DNA of 64,000 nucleotides, taken from assembly GCF_031801495.1 (NCBI RefSeq), contig NZ_JAOEGC010000002.1, forward strand, positions 2,542,001 through 2,606,000, read 5' to 3'. Below the pieces are notes generated by a model. It made no database searches. It saw only the letters and a list, made by a program, of their open reading frames with translations, and was not told the DNA's origin. Within the stretch, counting starts at the first letter, position 1, and every line of letters begins with the position of its first letter. Origin of the DNA: Agrobacterium tumefaciens_K (lineage in GTDB: Bacteria > Pseudomonadota > Alphaproteobacteria > Rhizobiales > Rhizobiaceae). Position numbers and translations under genes: made by a program. Shown in pieces: positions 16,164 through 25,005 of this stretch.

Positions 16164-17785
16164 GCCCGTTCCCTTGATGACTGTGCAGTCCCCGGAACGC
16201 CACCGGCCGCCAGAAGCAGGCAGACGACCCCGAGAATGAAGGCGTAACCCGCCGCATCGTTGGTGCGATAACTGCCCATGTTGCTGTAGACCAGCCAGGG
16301 CAGCGTCACGAAATTTTCCGATCCGAAAAGCGCAACCGCTCCCAGATCGCCGAGAGACAGCGCCATCGCAAAAGACATGGCCATGGCAAGCGGTCGCCAC
16401 AGTACCGGCAGATCGATAAACCGCAGGCGCGACAGGCCGGAGACGCCGAGGCTTGTCGACAGGCGACCGGTGCGCGCGTTATGAATGGCCACTGCGGGTT
16501 CGAGAACACGCATCACCAGAGGCAGCGCCATCAGCATATTGATGACAGCCACGAGCAACGGTGCAAAAACACTGACATCACCGAACGGCCTGAGCAGCAA
16601 AAACCAGCCGCTTCCAAGAACCACCGGCGGCACGAGAAGGACGAGTGACGCACCCGCCCCATACACCACCGACAGAAACCGCAGGGAAGCTTCAGCCTTT
16701 CGTTTCGAACCGATGGCCTGCCGTGCACCGATCAACGCCATGCAGCAGAGCACGGCAAACGTACCGGAGAGCAAGGCGATGAGAAGGCTCGTTGTCGCAG
16801 CCCGGAAAAACACCGGAGCAGAAACAAGCCTGATGATATCGGCGCTGAGCCCCGATACCGTTACGGCGGCAAGTGGAAGGCCAACCAGCAACACCACAAG
16901 AACAATGGCCGTGCCATCCCACAGGCGGGCAACCACACCCCTGCTGTCAAAGCGGCGGACGTGTCGGCCAAGCGATGCGATCTCCGCGTCCTGCGATGGA
17001 AGCAGGGCAAGAAGGGAGAGAAGAACCGCTGTCAGAGTGATCTGCATAAGCGAAAGCGCAATGGCACGCTGTGGATCGAAATCGAACCGCAGAGCCTGAT
17101 AAATGGCAACCTCAAGAGTCGTTGCCGCGGGTCCGCCACCAAGCAACAGCACGAGTGTGAAGCTGGTCGCGCAGAGCATAAAAATGAGCCCCGCAATACC
17201 CGGAATGAGACGCGCAACCGCTGGCCATTCGATGAAACGTAACACCGATAACGAGCCCATGCCGAGGCTTGAGGCCATACGCCAGTACTCGCTGGGGATC
17301 CGCTCCAGTCCGGCCAGCATCAGCCGCACCGCAAGCGGCAGGTTGAAGAACACATGCGCGACGAGAATGCCTGAAAGGCCATAGATGCTGAAAGGCTGCT
17401 CGCTGCCAAGCGATAGAAGCAGCGTATTCAGCACGCCCTGCCTGCCCCAGATAGCGATGATCCCGAGCGCGCCAACAATGGCCGGCAGGCCCATCGGCAC
17501 GGCCAGCAGCCTGATAATCCAGATACGCCCCGGAAAACTCCGTTGCCGCGCCAGTGCCAGCGCAACCGGCAAGCCGAGCAAGATGGAGATCAGAGCGGAA
17601 AGACTTGCCTGATAAAGCGTGAAACGCAGGATGCGCAACGTATAGGCGTCAAGGATACCCGCCGCTGACGCTCCGGCATCGAAGGAAAGAAGAGCAGCAA
17701 CGGCAAGCGTCATGAACAGAAAAACGGCGGTAAAGGCCGCCGCTCCTCCAATCATCGACCACCTGTAGTCGCGCCGAAGCATCAT
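16160..17785 (-). CDS. thiP: Thiamine ABC transporter permease ThiP
   Basis: A double-length permease (541 residues) with two homologous halves of about six membrane segments each, as usual in ThiP and in the related FbpB-type permeases. EAA-type loops are visible in both halves (YWRMASSLGMGSLSVLRFIE and then TSLGVSGLSRLRFIDLP). It is placed between thiB (20 bases away) and thiQ (overlapping), and the upstream riboswitch supports thiamine as the substrate rather than iron. Confidence 0.93.
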   Translation of the reverse strand: MMLRRDYRWSMIGGAAAFTAVFLFMTLAVAALLSFDAGASAAGILDAYTLRILRFTLYQASLSALISILLGLPVALALARQRSFPGRIWIIRLLAVPMGLPAIVGALGIIAIWGRQGVLNTLLLSLGSEQPFSIYGLSGILVAHVFFNLPLAVRLMLAGLERIPSEYWRMASSLGMGSLSVLRFIEWPAVARLIPGIAGLIFMLCATSFTLVLLLGGGPAATTLEVAIYQALRFDFDPQRAIALSLMQITLTAVLLSLLALLPSQDAEIASLGRHVRRFDSRGVVARLWDGTAIVLVVLLVGLPLAAVTVSGLSADIIRLVSAPVFFRAATTSLLIALLSGTFAVLCCMALIGARQAIGSKRKAEASLRFLSVVYGAGASLVLLVPPVVLGSGWFLLLRPFGDVSVFAPLLVAVINMLMALPLVMRVLEPAVAIHNARTGRLSTSLGVSGLSRLRFIDLPVLWRPLAMAMSFAMALSLGDLGAVALFGSENFVTLPWLVYSNMGSYRTNDAAGYAFILGVVCLLLAAGGVPGTAQSSRERA

Positions 17786-17804
17786 CCTCTGACGAAGCCT
17801 TTTC

Positions 17805-18818
17805 TCAGTTCACGCTCATGCCAGCAAGCCATTCATCTATCCATGCCTTGCGATTCTTCGCGACCTCTTCCGGGTTCATCAGAAAAGTCTTTTCCGGCTG
17901 CACAAGCTTCGAAAACGCACCCGGTAGAGGTTTGGAAGTGGCAGAGACCGGCATCATCCAGTTGTTTTCCGGAATGGCGTCCTGAAAACCGGGCGTGAGC
18001 GTGAAAGCAAGGAACTGTTTTGCCAGCTCCTTTTCGGGCGCATTCTTCAAAAGACCAGAAACCTCGATCTGTATGTAGTGCCCTTCTGAAAACGCCGCCG
18101 CCTGATAACGGTCTGTATCTTCCGCAACCATGTGGTAGGCGGGCGACGTGGTATAGGACAGAACCATCGGCACCTCACCCTTGGTGAACAGGCCATAGGA
18201 TTCCGACCAGCCCGGCGTCACCGTCAAAACACGGTTCCTGAGCTTGGCCCAGGCTTCCGGCGCCTTGTCGCCATAAACCGATTTCACCCACAGCAACAGC
18301 CCGAGGCCCGGCGTGGAAGTACGCGGATCCTGAATGGCGATCTTCTGCGAAGGGTCGCCCTCCACCAGATCTTTCAGGCTTTTCGGTGGATTCTTTACCG
18401 TCTGCGTGTCGTAGATCACAGCGAAATGGCCGTAGTCGTAAGGGACGAAGACATCATCCTTGTAACCACCCGGCACCTTCGCAGCTGAGGTATCGATACC
18501 GCTCGCCTCGAAAAGCCCGGTCTGTTTCGCTTCCTCTACGAGATTGGTATCCAGCCCGACCACGACATCAGCCTTGGAGCCGGAACCTTCAAGTTTCAGG
18601 CGATTGAGCAGCGCCACGCCATCGGCCACGCCGACGAAATTGACCGTGCAATCACAAACCTTCTCGAAGGCGTCCTTCACCTTCGGACCCGGACCCCACT
18701 CCGAAACGAAGCTTTCATAGGTGTAGACGGTCAGCGCTTTCTTCTCCTGCGCCACGGAAAAACCGGGCAGCAAAAGGGAAGCGGCAACAATTGAATTCAG
18801 CAAAAGACGACGACGCAT
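17805..18818 (-). CDS. thiB: Thiamine ABC transporter substrate-binding protein ThiB
   Basis: The periplasmic thiamine-binding protein, 337 residues from the ATG at 18818, which follows GGAGG; an in-frame GTG lies six bases upstream. The signal peptide runs from RRRLLLNSIVAAS to FSVAQ. The mature protein starts LTVYTYESFVSEWGPGP, and TPGWSESYGLFTKGEVPMVLSYTTSP matches the ThiB ligand-binding region. It is the first gene of the thi operon and starts about 50 bases after the TPP riboswitch. Confidence 0.94.
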   Translation of the reverse strand: MRRRLLLNSIVAASLLLPGFSVAQEKKALTVYTYESFVSEWGPGPKVKDAFEKVCDCTVNFVGVADGVALLNRLKLEGSGSKADVVVGLDTNLVEEAKQTGLFEASGIDTSAAKVPGGYKDDVFVPYDYGHFAVIYDTQTVKNPPKSLKDLVEGDPSQKIAIQDPRTSTPGLGLLLWVKSVYGDKAPEAWAKLRNRVLTVTPGWSESYGLFTKGEVPMVLSYTTSPAYHMVAEDTDRYQAAAFSEGHYIQIEVSGLLKNAPEKELAKQFLAFTLTPGFQDAIPENNWMMPVSATSKPLPGAFSKLVQPEKTFLMNPEEVAKNRKAWIDEWLAGMSVN

Positions 18819-18866
18819 ACGCACCTCCTCGAAACGATATGGGATCAGGCGCTCGCGTGAAAGCTG

Positions 18867-18961
18867 TCTAATCCCTACGCCGGTATGAACCGGATCAGGT
18901 TCTTCGGGTTGGCGAACCTCTCAGCCTTGCCTTCAGATGAAAACAAGACACCCCGTTAGAT
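18867..18961 (-). promoter_or_regulatory. TPP riboswitch (thi box) controlling thiBPQ
   Basis: On the minus strand the core reads GGCTGAGAGG, then GAACCTGATCCGGTTCATACC and GGCGTAGGGA, which is the canonical thi-box order. The closing stem P1 is TCTAA (18957-18961 on the plus strand as TTAGA) with TTAGA (18867-18871 as TCTAA). The first gene downstream is thiB, and its GGAGG site lies 40 bases after the aptamer. I see no strong terminator between aptamer and gene, so control of translation initiation is more likely than attenuation. TPP binding should shut off thiamine import. Confidence 0.96.
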
Positions 18962-19010
18962 CAGATAGTGGTTTAGTCCCGCTGCCTTAACTTGGCAAGA
19001 AGGAACGCTG

Positions 19011-19403
19011 TCAGCTCTGTTGCGTCATATGCACGAGTTCCCAGACGTGACCATCCGGGTCCTGAAAGCTGCCGGCATACATGAAACCATGATCCTGCAC
19101 CGGTTTCCATGTGTTGCCGCCAGAAGAAAGCGCCGTTTCGATCATGCAATCGATTTCCTCCCGGCTACCTGCCGAAAGGCAGGTGAGAACTTCGGTGCTT
19201 TGGGTCGCGTCGGCAATGTCGCCATTGATGAAATCGCGAAAGCGCTCTTCTTGAAGAAGCATGACGAATATGTTCTGCTCCACGATCATGCAGAGCGTGC
19301 GATCATCCGAATATTCCGGATTGAAGCTGAACCCGAGCGCCGTGAAGAACGCCTTCGATCTCTCGATATCCTTCACAGGCAGGTTGACGAAAATCATCCG
19401 CAT
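19011..19403 (-). CDS. VOC-family (glyoxalase-like) protein
   Basis: A 130-residue protein of the vicinal oxygen chelate fold, with the two beta-alpha-beta modules of the family: IFVNLPVKDIERSKAFFTALGF at the N-terminus and SFQDPDGHVWELVHM at the C-terminus. The ATG at 19403 has GAGGAG eight bases upstream and is preferred over a TTG two codons earlier. Members include glyoxalases, dioxygenases and antibiotic-binding proteins; nothing here identifies the substrate. It lies between the thi operon leader and an ABC-F gene on the same strand. Confidence 0.85.
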   Translation of the reverse strand: MRMIFVNLPVKDIERSKAFFTALGFSFNPEYSDDRTLCMIVEQNIFVMLLQEERFRDFINGDIADATQSTEVLTCLSAGSREEIDCMIETALSSGGNTWKPVQDHGFMYAGSFQDPDGHVWELVHMTQQS

Positions 19404-19497
19404 GGTCAAAACTCCTCACTGGACTGACAGGAAAGGGCAATTTTCCTCTCCTGTCAAAGTCGCCTGAGCCGAAACCGTTCCGGACGATCGTTCGACT

Positions 19498-21333
19498 TTA
19501 GCCCTCAAGCTCTTCGCGCAGCATTTCCAGCTCAAGCCACTCTTCTTCCATGGCCTCAAGCTTTTCGCGCAGCTTGGTCATTTCCTCCGCCAGCTTGTTG
19601 AAGGCAGCCGGATCTTTGGTGAACAGGTTGGGGTCCGCCATGCGCTCTTCGCGCTTGGCGATTTCGCCCTGAGCCTTCTCCATTTCCTTCGGCAGATTCT
19701 CCAGCGCGAACTTCTGCTTGAAGGAGAGTTTCGCTTTACCCTTGGCTGGTTCCGCAGAAGAAGAAGAAGAAGAGGAGGACGATGCCGCCTTTTCCTTTTC
19801 CTGCTTTTCCGCCTTGCGTTTTTCCTCGTTAGCCCCCTTGCGCTGCGCCATCATGTCCGAATAGCCACCGGCATATTCGATCCAGCGCCCATCCGGTGCA
19901 TCCGGGTTCGCTGGCGCAATGGTGGACGTGACGGTGCGATCGAGAAAATCACGATCGTGGCTGACGAGAATGACCGTGCCGGAAAAACCAGCGACGATTT
20001 CCTGCAAAAGATCGAGCGTTTCGATATCGAGGTCGTTGGTCGGCTCGTCGAGGATCAGAAGATTGGTCGGGCGCGCCAGAATACGCGCCAGAATAAGACG
20101 GGCGCGCTCGCCGCCAGACAGATTGCGGATCGGTGTGCGGGCCTGTTCCGGCTGGAACAGGAAATCCTTCATGTAACCAGTGACGTGTTTCAGTTCGCCA
20201 TTGACGATCAGGTTATCGCCGCGTCCGTCCGTCAGATAATAGGCCAGCGTATCGTCGGGGTTCAGATCCTCACGCTTCTGATCGAGGGTGGCGATCTCCA
20301 GATTGGTGCCGAGCTTCACCGTACCGCTGTCAGGCGCGAGTTGCCCGGTCAGCATCTTCAGAAGCGTCGTCTTTCCCGCGCCGTTCGGTCCGACAAGACC
20401 GATGCAATCGCCGCGATGCACCCGCAGCGAAAACGGAGCAATGATGGTGCGCTCTCCGTAGGACTTGGTGATGGAATCCGCCTCGATCACCAGCTTGCCA
20501 GATTCACGCCCCTCCGTCACCGTTGCCTGCACGGAACCCTGCGGCCCCTTGTGGCCGCGATATTCCGCCCTCATCGCCTGCAATTCGCCAACACGGCGCA
20601 TGTTGCGTTTGCGGCGGGCGGTTACGCCGTAACGCATCCAGTGCTCTTCGCGCTCGATGGCCTTGCCGAGCTTGTGCTGCTCCAGCTCCTCCTCTTCCAG
20701 CACCTTGTCGCGCCATTCCTCGAAATGCGCGAAACCTCGGTTGAGGCGGCGGGATTGACCGCGATCCAGCCAGACGGTGGCGTTGGACACCTTTTCCAGA
20801 AAGCGGCGGTCGTGCGAAATCAGCACTAGCGCGCTGCGCGTCTGCTGCAATTCGTCTTCCAGCCATTCGATAGTTGGCAGGTCCAGATGGTTGGTCGGTT
20901 CGTCCAGCATCAGAATGTCCGGCTGCGGCGCCATGACACGCGCCAGCGCCGCACGACGCGCCTCACCACCCGAAAGGTTCTGCGGATGCTCCTGCCCCGT
21001 CAGCCCCAGATGTTCTAGAATGTAGGTGACGCGATAGGGATCATCACCCGGCCCAAGCCCGGCCTCGGCATAGGCCTGCACGGTATCGTAACCGGCAAAA
21101 TCAGGAGCCTGCTCCAGATAACGGATCGTTGCCGACGGATGACGGAAAACCTCGCCCGACTGCGCCTCGACCAGACCGGCGGCGATTTTCATCAGCGTCG
21201 ATTTGCCCGAGCCATTGCGTCCGACAAGGCAGATGCGGTCACCCGGCTCCACCTGAAGGTTCGCACCGTCAAGCAGCGGCGTCACGCCGAAGGTGAGTTT
21301 GATATCGTCGAGTTTGAGAATAGGGGGTGCCAA
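19498..21333 (-). CDS. ABC-F family ATPase (Uup-like)
   Basis: A cytoplasmic twin-ATPase of 611 residues without membrane segments. ABC-F proteins act on the ribosome. Walker A motifs are VGRNGSGKSTLM and VGPNGAGKTTLL, signatures LSGGEARRAALAR and LSGGERARLILAR, and both are followed by DEPTNHLD or DEPTNDLD. After the second ATPase comes a charged linker with nine consecutive serines (about residue 517-525), then a coiled-coil C-terminal domain (EEMTKLREKLEAMEEEWLELEM) as in Uup. The serine codons form a short AGA repeat on the plus strand (19756-19773). Uup-like function is inferred from the C-terminal coiled coil. Confidence 0.93.
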   Translation of the reverse strand: MAPPILKLDDIKLTFGVTPLLDGANLQVEPGDRICLVGRNGSGKSTLMKIAAGLVEAQSGEVFRHPSATIRYLEQAPDFAGYDTVQAYAEAGLGPGDDPYRVTYILEHLGLTGQEHPQNLSGGEARRAALARVMAPQPDILMLDEPTNHLDLPTIEWLEDELQQTRSALVLISHDRRFLEKVSNATVWLDRGQSRRLNRGFAHFEEWRDKVLEEEELEQHKLGKAIEREEHWMRYGVTARRKRNMRRVGELQAMRAEYRGHKGPQGSVQATVTEGRESGKLVIEADSITKSYGERTIIAPFSLRVHRGDCIGLVGPNGAGKTTLLKMLTGQLAPDSGTVKLGTNLEIATLDQKREDLNPDDTLAYYLTDGRGDNLIVNGELKHVTGYMKDFLFQPEQARTPIRNLSGGERARLILARILARPTNLLILDEPTNDLDIETLDLLQEIVAGFSGTVILVSHDRDFLDRTVTSTIAPANPDAPDGRWIEYAGGYSDMMAQRKGANEEKRKAEKQEKEKAASSSSSSSSSAEPAKGKAKLSFKQKFALENLPKEMEKAQGEIAKREERMADPNLFTKDPAAFNKLAEEMTKLREKLEAMEEEWLELEMLREELEG

Positions 21334-21337
21334 GGCG

Positions 21338-21991
21338 TCAGGCTCCGGTCAGATCATAGGGTCGGGCGAGCACGATGGCTTTTCCGCTTTGCAGCGAAAA
21401 ATGCGCAAGGCCACCATTCGCGACGTTGGAAATAGTGCGGGACGAACCGAAAGCAAGCGCGAAATCCTCAAGAGGATAACGCACATTGGTGATGGTCAGT
21501 CCCTTGAGGGCTGAAATGCCAGCGACGGAAAACAAGGCGCTTTCCGGCAGGTCGATATCAAGGACGCCGGGCAGCAGCGGGTAGGCTTCCTCTTCTCCGG
21601 ATGTCAGCACAACCTCGAAACCACGTTCCGTAAGTGCCACCGCATAGAGGAAATGCTGAAGGGCGTGGTCGCTGCGCTCTCCGCCAAGCGCACCGGCGAG
21701 AACCAGCGACCGCGCACCGCGGTTGATGGCTTCCGACACGGCAATCTCGCCGTCCGTCACGGCTTTTGCCGCCGGGTAAGGCTGGCGCTCCACCTTCGGC
21801 CATTGATCCAGTAGGCCTGGCTCGGCGGAATCGAAATCCCCCACCCACAGCTCCGGTGAAAGACCAAGCGCTGATGCATGGCGCATACCGCTATCGGCCG
21901 CGATCACGCGCGTACCGGAAACCGCACTTTTCAGGCGATCCGTAACGGTGACATCTCCGCCGAGCAGAATGGTGAAGCGTTGTGTTTCCAT
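21338..21991 (-). CDS. thiN: Thiamine pyrophosphokinase
   Basis: This enzyme makes TPP from thiamine and ATP. The 217-residue protein, started at 21991 (METQRFTILLGGD), has ADSGMRHASALGLSPELWVGDFDS, the conserved substrate and metal region, followed by the aspartate-containing ALGGERSDHALQH and the C-terminal beta-sandwich with SVAGISALKGLTI. The stop lies four bases before the ABC-F start, so the two genes are probably co-transcribed. With the thiBPQ importer 3 kb downstream on the same strand it completes a thiamine salvage route. Confidence 0.9.
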   Translation of the reverse strand: METQRFTILLGGDVTVTDRLKSAVSGTRVIAADSGMRHASALGLSPELWVGDFDSAEPGLLDQWPKVERQPYPAAKAVTDGEIAVSEAINRGARSLVLAGALGGERSDHALQHFLYAVALTERGFEVVLTSGEEEAYPLLPGVLDIDLPESALFSVAGISALKGLTITNVRYPLEDFALAFGSSRTISNVANGGLAHFSLQSGKAIVLARPYDLTGA

Positions 21992-22090
21992 GCCTTGCCT
22001 TATCGCAGGTGAGGCCACAATGGAAAGGCTGAAACCCTGAGAAAACCGCCGATATTGATTTTCTGAGCGCGCGGGATTATGTAGTCCGCC

Positions 22091-22141
22091 AGTGGTGATT
22101 TGCCGACCGGCTTGCAGCCACTTTAAAGAAGTCGCTAAAGG
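22091..22141 (+). promoter_or_regulatory. SAM-II riboswitch upstream of metA
   Basis: The sequence matches the alphaproteobacterial SAM-II (metA) motif: GTGG (22092-22095) pairs with CCAC (22118-22121), the conserved GATTTG and CCGGCTTGCAGCCAC follow, and the pseudoknot-forming 3' part includes GCTAAAGG (22134-22141). It lies about 100 bases ahead of metA. Binding of S-adenosylmethionine is known to lower metA expression in this group. The downstream terminator supports transcriptional control. Confidence 0.95.
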
Positions 22142-22168
22142 GTCGAGGAAAAAGGCAATTTCCTGGAG

Positions 22169-22200
22169 CCGGTTGCGATTTCGCTGCCGGTTTTTTTGTT
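22169..22200 (+). terminator. Attenuator hairpin between SAM-II riboswitch and metA
   Basis: CCGG (22169-22172) pairs with CCGG (22187-22190) and GCGA (22175-22178) with TCGC (22181-22184), with a TT/TG internal loop, followed at once by seven T residues. It lies 28 bases after the aptamer and before the metA ribosome-binding site, the correct place for attenuation. Confidence 0.8.
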
Positions 22201-22237
22201 TTCACGGCCTTCGGCAGCCTGAAAGTGAGAGTTCGAC

Positions 22238-23164
22238 ATGCCAATCAAGATTCCAGATACCCTCCCCGCCTTCGAAACCCTCGTGCATGAGGGCGTGCGG
22301 GTCATGACCGAAACGGCAGCTATCCGTCAGGATATCCGCCCGCTCCAGATCGGACTTTTGAATCTCATGCCGAACAAGATAAAGACCGAGCTTCAGATGG
22401 CCCGCCTTGTCGGCGCCTCCCCGCTGCAGGTGGAACTGTCGCTCGTGCGCATCGGCGGTCATCGCGCCAAGAACACACCGGAAGAACACCTGCTATCCTT
22501 CTACGAAACGTGGGAAGAGGTTCGCCACCGCAAGTTCGACGGTTTCATCATCACCGGCGCGCCGGTTGAAACACTCGCCTACGAAGACGTGACCTATTGG
22601 GACGAGATGCAGAAGATCTTCGAATGGACGCAGACCAACGTCCACTCGACGCTGAACGTCTGCTGGGGTGCCATGGCGGCGATCTATCACTTCCATGGCG
22701 TTCCCAAGCACGAGCTGAAGGAAAAGGCATTCGGTGTTTATCGCCATCGCAACCTCAGCCCCTCCTCCATCTATCTGAATGGCTTTTCCGATGACTTCCA
22801 GGTGCCGGTTTCCCGCTGGACAGAAGTGCGCCGCGCCGACATCGAAAAATGCCCGGATCTGGAAATTTTGATGGAATCCGAAGAGATGGGCGTGTGCCTG
22901 GTGCATGAAAAGCAGGGCAACCGGCTCTACATGTTCAACCATGTGGAATATGATTCGACATCGCTTTCGGATGAATATTTCCGCGACGTGAACGCTGGCG
23001 TCCCCATCAAGCTGCCACATGACTACTTCCCGCACAACGACCCGGAGCTGACCCCGCTCAACCGCTGGAGAAGCCACGCGCATCTGTTTTTCGGCAACTG
23101 GATCAACGAGATATACCAGACCACTCCCTACGATCTCGACGCTATCGGAGAACTTGCCGCATAA
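22238..23164 (+). CDS. metA: Homoserine O-acetyltransferase (MetA family)
   Basis: The first committed enzyme of methionine synthesis. The 308-residue protein belongs to the MetA glutamine-amidotransferase-like family, with the nucleophile Cys142 in NVCWGA and the His235/Glu237 pair in FNHVEYD, counted from the chosen start. Residue 111 (TGAPVE) is glutamate. Family studies link Glu111 with acetyl-CoA use and glycine with succinyl-CoA, so acetyl transfer is predicted. The gene has its own SAM-II riboswitch and attenuator. galM follows after 68 bases. Confidence 0.96.
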   Translation: MPIKIPDTLPAFETLVHEGVRVMTETAAIRQDIRPLQIGLLNLMPNKIKTELQMARLVGASPLQVELSLVRIGGHRAKNTPEEHLLSFYETWEEVRHRKFDGFIITGAPVETLAYEDVTYWDEMQKIFEWTQTNVHSTLNVCWGAMAAIYHFHGVPKHELKEKAFGVYRHRNLSPSSIYLNGFSDDFQVPVSRWTEVRRADIEKCPDLEILMESEEMGVCLVHEKQGNRLYMFNHVEYDSTSLSDEYFRDVNAGVPIKLPHDYFPHNDPELTPLNRWRSHAHLFFGNWINEIYQTTPYDLDAIGELAA

Positions 23165-23232
23165 AACGCGATTGCACATCGCCGGAAAATAACGCAACGT
23201 CCGCCGGTCATTACAAGGTGGGAGAACAGGGA

Positions 23233-24252
23233 ATGAGCGACGCGGCGGCACGGGAAAATTTCGGTTTCACCGCAACCGGGGAAAAGGTCGAGCGCGTAAC
23301 CATATCCAAGGGCGGATTGACGGCGAAGGTCATCACCTGGGGCGCAGTTATTCAGGATCTACGCCTCGAAGGCCATCAGCCGCCGCTCGTTCTGGGCTTC
23401 GACAAGTTCGAGGATTACAGATATTCCTCCTATTTCGGAGCCACGCCCGGCCGCAATGCCAACCGTATCGGCGACGGCAGGTTCTCCATTGATGGGCACG
23501 AATACCAGCTTGAACTGAATGAAAAAGGCGTCACGCACCTGCATGGCGGCAGTGACGGTCTGGGCAAACGGAACTGGATGCTGATGGAACATGGCGAAAG
23601 CCACGTCGTGCTTGAAATCATCGACCCCGATGGCCGCGCCGGCTATCCCGGCAACTGCACGGTGACGGCGACATACACGATCCTCGACGGCGGCGTGCTG
23701 TCGGTCGTTTATGAAACGACCACCGACAAACCAACCATCGCCAATATCTGCCAGCATTCCTATTTCAATCTGGACGGAGCCGACACGGCACTCGGCCACG
23801 AGATCGAGATCGCGGCGAATTACTACCTGCCGACCAACGAGAAACAGATCCCGACCGGCGAAATCCGCCCTGTCGATGGCACTGTTTTCGATCTTCGCCA
23901 TCCCACGCCGATGCGCCGCAAGGACAACGGCGAACAGGTGCTTTACGACCACAATTTCTGCCTGTCGCCGGAGCGCCGCGCCAAGCGCAAGGTCGCCCGC
24001 GTCTACGCACCTGCATCCGATATCGCTCTCGAAGTCCACACGACTGAACCCGGCGTGCAATTTTATTCAGCCTTCAAGCTCGACGTTCCTGTTCCAGGCC
24101 TCGACGGCCGCACCTATGGACCGTTCGCAGGGTTTTGCCTTGAAACGCAGAACTGGCCGGATGCCCCCAATCACGCCGATTTCCCGCACGCGATCCTGCT
24201 TCCCGGCGAAACCCTGCGGCAGGAAACGGACTACATTTTCAAGAAGGGTTGA
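23233..24252 (+). CDS. galM: Aldose 1-epimerase
   Basis: A mutarotase-family protein of 339 residues that interconverts alpha and beta anomers of aldoses. Recognisable parts are TPGRNANRIGDGRFSIDG near residue 75, the histidine-containing HLHGGSDGLGKRNW and HSYFNLDGAD, and the C-terminal FCLETQNWPDAPNH with the catalytic glutamate. The start at 23233 (MSDAAARENFGFT) has GGGAGAACAGG upstream. It lies downstream of metA but shares no pathway with it. No sugar catabolic gene is adjacent, so the sugar is undefined. Its stop is only six bases from the end of convergent mtgA. Confidence 0.9.
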   Translation: MSDAAARENFGFTATGEKVERVTISKGGLTAKVITWGAVIQDLRLEGHQPPLVLGFDKFEDYRYSSYFGATPGRNANRIGDGRFSIDGHEYQLELNEKGVTHLHGGSDGLGKRNWMLMEHGESHVVLEIIDPDGRAGYPGNCTVTATYTILDGGVLSVVYETTTDKPTIANICQHSYFNLDGADTALGHEIEIAANYYLPTNEKQIPTGEIRPVDGTVFDLRHPTPMRRKDNGEQVLYDHNFCLSPERRAKRKVARVYAPASDIALEVHTTEPGVQFYSAFKLDVPVPGLDGRTYGPFAGFCLETQNWPDAPNHADFPHAILLPGETLRQETDYIFKKG

Positions 24253-24258
24253 TTGGCC

Positions 24259-25005
24259 TTATTCCAGCACGCAGCCGACATATGCGCCTGACGCCCGTGC
24301 GCGCCTTTCTATGACGCCCGCAAGCCGCTGCAAACCGCGCCCCGGCTTGCTGGCTACCCGGTCGATCGGGTTTGGCAATGAAACAGCCAGCAAAGCTGCC
24401 TGACGAGAACTGAGCTTCGAGGCGGACACCTTGAAGTGATGCTGCGCGGCAGCCTCGATGCCGTAGATGCCCGGACCCCATTCGGCGATGTTGAGATAGA
24501 TCTCCATCATCCGCTTTTTCGACCACACCACATCGGCGGCCACGGCGAGCGGCAGCTCAAGTCCCTTGCGCAGGAAAGACCGGCCATTCCAGAGAAAGAG
24601 ATTTTTGGCGGTCTGCATGGGAATAGTGCTGGCGCCACGCGTGGACGCACCTTCAAGCGCATCCGTCACGACAGACTGCATCTGGTTCCAGTCCACGCCA
24701 CCGTGGAAACAGAACTGTCCGTCCTCGGACATCATCACCGACTGAACAAGGCGTGGAGAAATATCCTCAAGCGGAACCCAACGCCGGTCATATCCTTGAA
24801 AAGTGACGAGATCGGCAAGCATGAGCGTGGAAACAGGCCGCATGAACGGAAGCGCGTAAACCGGGATAAGCAGATACGGCAGGATCAGCAATGCCAGCAA
24901 AAACATGACGAAACGCTTTGCCAACGTGCGAAAATCCACCTTCGGACTGCTCCGGTCTTCCGCCAGCACGGCGTAGTCTGCGTCGCTTTCAGGCGTGCTG
25001 CTCAA
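24259..25005 (-). CDS. mtgA: Monofunctional peptidoglycan glycosyltransferase
   Basis: A family GT51 transglycosylase that polymerises lipid II, without a transpeptidase domain. The 248-residue protein has one membrane segment near residues 32-55 (FVMFLLALLILPYLLIPVYA). Typical motifs are MMSEDGQFCFHGGVDW with the catalytic glutamate, the GASTIPMQTAKNLFLW motif, KKRMMEIYLNIAEWGPGIYGIEAAA and the RQAALLAVSLPNP stretch. It is divergent from ispA with about 130 bases between them, and convergent with galM. Confidence 0.95.
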   Translation of the reverse strand: MSSTPESDADYAVLAEDRSSPKVDFRTLAKRFVMFLLALLILPYLLIPVYALPFMRPVSTLMLADLVTFQGYDRRWVPLEDISPRLVQSVMMSEDGQFCFHGGVDWNQMQSVVTDALEGASTRGASTIPMQTAKNLFLWNGRSFLRKGLELPLAVAADVVWSKKRMMEIYLNIAEWGPGIYGIEAAAQHHFKVSASKLSSRQAALLAVSLPNPIDRVASKPGRGLQRLAGVIERRARASGAYVGCVLE

